A stretch of 24,141 nucleotides of DNA from Candidatus Peregrinibacteria bacterium CG_4_9_14_0_2_um_filter_41_14. Its GTDB lineage: Bacteria; Patescibacteriota; Gracilibacteria; UBA1369; UM-FILTER-41-14. The stretch covers positions 1 through 24,141 of the forward strand of contig PFRW01000043.1 of assembly GCA_002788755.1 (NCBI GenBank). The letters run 5' to 3'. Shown piece by piece: positions 22,616-24,141 of the stretch. The notes beneath the pieces were generated by a model. The model had not been told where the DNA came from and made no database searches. It saw only the letters and a program-made list of their open reading frames with translations. A program made the position numbers and the translations under genes. Each line of letters starts with the position of its first letter. Positions within the stretch are counted from its first letter, which is position 1.

Positions 22616-24141
22616 ATGAAAAAAAATAATACATTTGATAAGTTTACTAATCAGTATGCATTGAGTAAGACGTTGCGCTTTGAATTAAAACCGATTGGGC
22701 AGACTCGAGAGTGGATGGGGAAAAGTTTAGAATATAATAAGGAGCTTCAAACATTTTTGAAAGATCAGAGTATTGAGGATGCATATCAGACGTTAAAGCC
22801 GGTATTGGATGCTTTGCATGAAGAGTTTATTAATGAATCTTTAGAGTCTATTGTTGTAGCTGGAATGAATTTTGATAGATATTTTGATTTATATAAAGAG
22901 CAGGGAGATATAACAGCTGTAGAAAAAAGTTTGCGAAATGAGATTGGTGAAGCATTCATAGTAACTGCAAAGTCTTGGAAGAATACTGCAGGTAATAATG
23001 CTAACGGAAAGTTATTTTTTAAGAAGAATGGTGGTGATATTCTAACCGAGAGTGGCATCTTGGAGTTTATTGCATTAAATGCGGATAAATTTTCGGAAAT
23101 TGTTAAAAGAGATGACTTAATAAAGGCATTGGAACGTTTTAAGGGGTTCTTCACTTATTTTTCTGGATTTAGTCAAAATCGGGAGAATTATTATGTTACT
23201 AAAGACGAAAAGGTAACAGCAGTTGCAACCAGAATTGTACATGATAATTTACCGAAATTTTGTGATAACTTGGTGTTTTTTAATGTGAGAACAGACGAAT
23301 ATTTGAGTATTTTTGAATTTTTGAAACAGAGGGGGAATGCTTTGATTGATAAGGATAATAAGCCATTATTTCCGATATTGGTTGAAATTTTTTCAATGGA
23401 TTATTTTAATGGATGTTTATCACAGCATGGTCTTGAGGAATATAATAAGCAAATTGCCAATGCTAATTTTTTGATAAATCTTTATAATCAAGCTAGGTCT
23501 AAGGAAGGTGGCTTTAAGAGGTTGTCTCTTTTTAAGACTTTGTATAAGCAAATTGGTTGTGGGAAACGTGATACTTTGTTTTTTGCTTTGAATTGTAATA
23601 CTACAAAGGAGGCTGAGGAATTGCGGAGTCAGAAAAAAGATGCAGTATCTGTTGAAGAGATCTTAAGGCTGGCTGGCTTTGCAGGAAAAGAAAAATTTGC
23701 TGGTAGGAGTCAGAAGGGAGGAGTTGAAACTTTGAATGATTTTATTGATTATTTACGAGGCAAGGATGATTATTTTGGTATTTATTGGTCTAAAGCAGCA
23801 ATTAATAGTATTTCTAACAAATATTTTGCTAATTGGTACGAGTTAAAGGAGTTGCTTAAGGAGGCTGGAATTTTTAGTGGCAAAAAGAGTGATAGTGATG
23901 ATGTCAAAATTCCCGATGCAGTGGAGTTACAAGATCTATTTGATGTACTTAATAATATTGAGAGTAATCAGTCGGTATTTAAGCAGTCACTATTTGAGGA
24001 TAAAATAGAGGGTAAAATAAAGGCAGATATTGTGACGGATAGTAAATCTGTTTCTGAGGCATTGCTTAATTTAATTTTTCACGATCTTAATGTTTTTGCT
24101 AAAGAATTTTTAGATGGAAGTGATCAAATATTGAGGCTATC
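22616..24141 (+). CDS. cas12a: Cas12a-family CRISPR effector (Cpf1-like), N-terminal 508 residues, truncated by the right edge
   Basis: The frame is open from the ATG at 22616 to the window end (508 codons, no stop), so this is the N-terminal part of a larger protein; Cas12a is usually about 1,200-1,350 residues. The WED-I start FTNQYALSKTLRFELKPIG (10-28) is the classic Cas12a N-terminus. The REC region has FKGFFTYFSGFSQNRENYY (175-193), then TAVATRIVHDNLPKFCDN (201-218), IFSMDYFNGCLSQHGLEEYN (258-277), LFKTLYKQIGCGKRDTLFF (305-323) and YFGIYWSKAAINSIS (386-400), all aligning in order with REC1/REC2 of known Cas12a proteins. As remembered, KDQSIEDAY (49-57) and the IYWSKAAINSIS block are closest to Parcubacteria-type members. 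The usual YN-x-x-IGG stretch is replaced by YNKQIANANFLINLYNQ. The RuvC, bridge helix and Nuc parts lie outside, so Cas12a versus the related Cas12a2 cannot be settled here. No cas1/2/4 or array is in the window. Confidence 0.92.
   Translation, partial: MKKNNTFDKFTNQYALSKTLRFELKPIGQTREWMGKSLEYNKELQTFLKDQSIEDAYQTLKPVLDALHEEFINESLESIVVAGMNFDRYFDLYKEQGDITAVEKSLRNEIGEAFIVTAKSWKNTAGNNANGKLFFKKNGGDILTESGILEFIALNADKFSEIVKRDDLIKALERFKGFFTYFSGFSQNRENYYVTKDEKVTAVATRIVHDNLPKFCDNLVFFNVRTDEYLSIFEFLKQRGNALIDKDNKPLFPILVEIFSMDYFNGCLSQHGLEEYNKQIANANFLINLYNQARSKEGGFKRLSLFKTLYKQIGCGKRDTLFFALNCNTTKEAEELRSQKKDAVSVEEILRLAGFAGKEKFAGRSQKGGVETLNDFIDYLRGKDDYFGIYWSKAAINSISNKYFANWYELKELLKEAGIFSGKKSDSDDVKIPDAVELQDLFDVLNNIESNQSVFKQSLFEDKIEGKIKADIVTDSKSVSEALLNLIFHDLNVFAKEFLDGSDQILRL

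Noticed and set aside
22786..23154. 122-codon minus-strand open frame inside the Cas12a-like gene
   Set aside because: Antisense to the clear Cas12a REC1 sequence; no independent support.
132..24141. Alternative genetic code 25 or 4 (UGA recoded)
   Set aside because: All conserved proteins translate at full length without any in-frame TGA; only the absence of TGA stops is notable.

Overview
The window looks like a slice of a compact chromosome from the candidate phyla radiation (Patescibacteria/CPR). This is an inference. It rests on the gene mix: paired membrane HerA/VirD4-like ATPases, a phosphoketolase next to phosphoglycerate kinase, SLH and lamin-tail surface proteins, a diversity-generating-retroelement (DGR) type reverse transcriptase, and a Cas12a-like effector. 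Genes are tightly packed, Shine-Dalgarno sites are almost absent, and all 14 complete genes end in TAA (8) or TAG (6), never TGA. No in-frame TGA recoding is seen, so the standard bacterial code applies. From about 1,100 onward the + strand is rich in G and T whichever strand is coding, as expected of one replication arm.

Layout. (1) 1-1097: a DGR-like module. An Avd/four-helix-bundle gene runs off the left edge on the minus strand, head to head with a reverse transcriptase whose 5' end it overlaps. Its base composition differs from everything to the right. (2) 1182-6444 (+): two paralogous HerA/VirD4-type ATPases flank a DsbA-like thioredoxin lipoprotein. (3) 6433-8566 (-): phosphoglycerate kinase and a metallophosphoesterase whose membrane-anchoring N-terminus lies in an open frame with no ATG, GTG or TTG. 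(4) 8696-11068 (+): xylulose-5-P/fructose-6-P phosphoketolase. (5) 11069-18614 (-): NrnA-like DHH phosphoesterase, PolX, a secreted protein with three SLH domains, and a large lamin-tail/PKD surface protein. (6) 18892-22489 (+): RNase Y, then groES-groEL under a CIRCE operator, closed by a terminator at about 22521-22554. (7) 22616 to the right edge (+): the first 508 residues of a Cas12a-family CRISPR effector, cut by the window end.

How it fits together. Phosphoketolase and PGK suggest fermentative sugar use through acetyl-phosphate and glyceraldehyde-3-phosphate. RNase Y and NrnA are both RNA-turnover enzymes, PolX serves DNA repair, and GroESL is the HrcA-controlled heat-shock operon. The SLH and lamin-tail proteins, the Dsb-like lipoprotein and the two ATPases belong to the cell envelope or to DNA/protein transport. 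The two ends of the window carry the accessory systems: the DGR-like module on the left and the Cas12a-like locus on the right. Both are truncated, so their partner elements (template/variable repeats; CRISPR array, cas1/2/4, nuclease half) must be sought outside.
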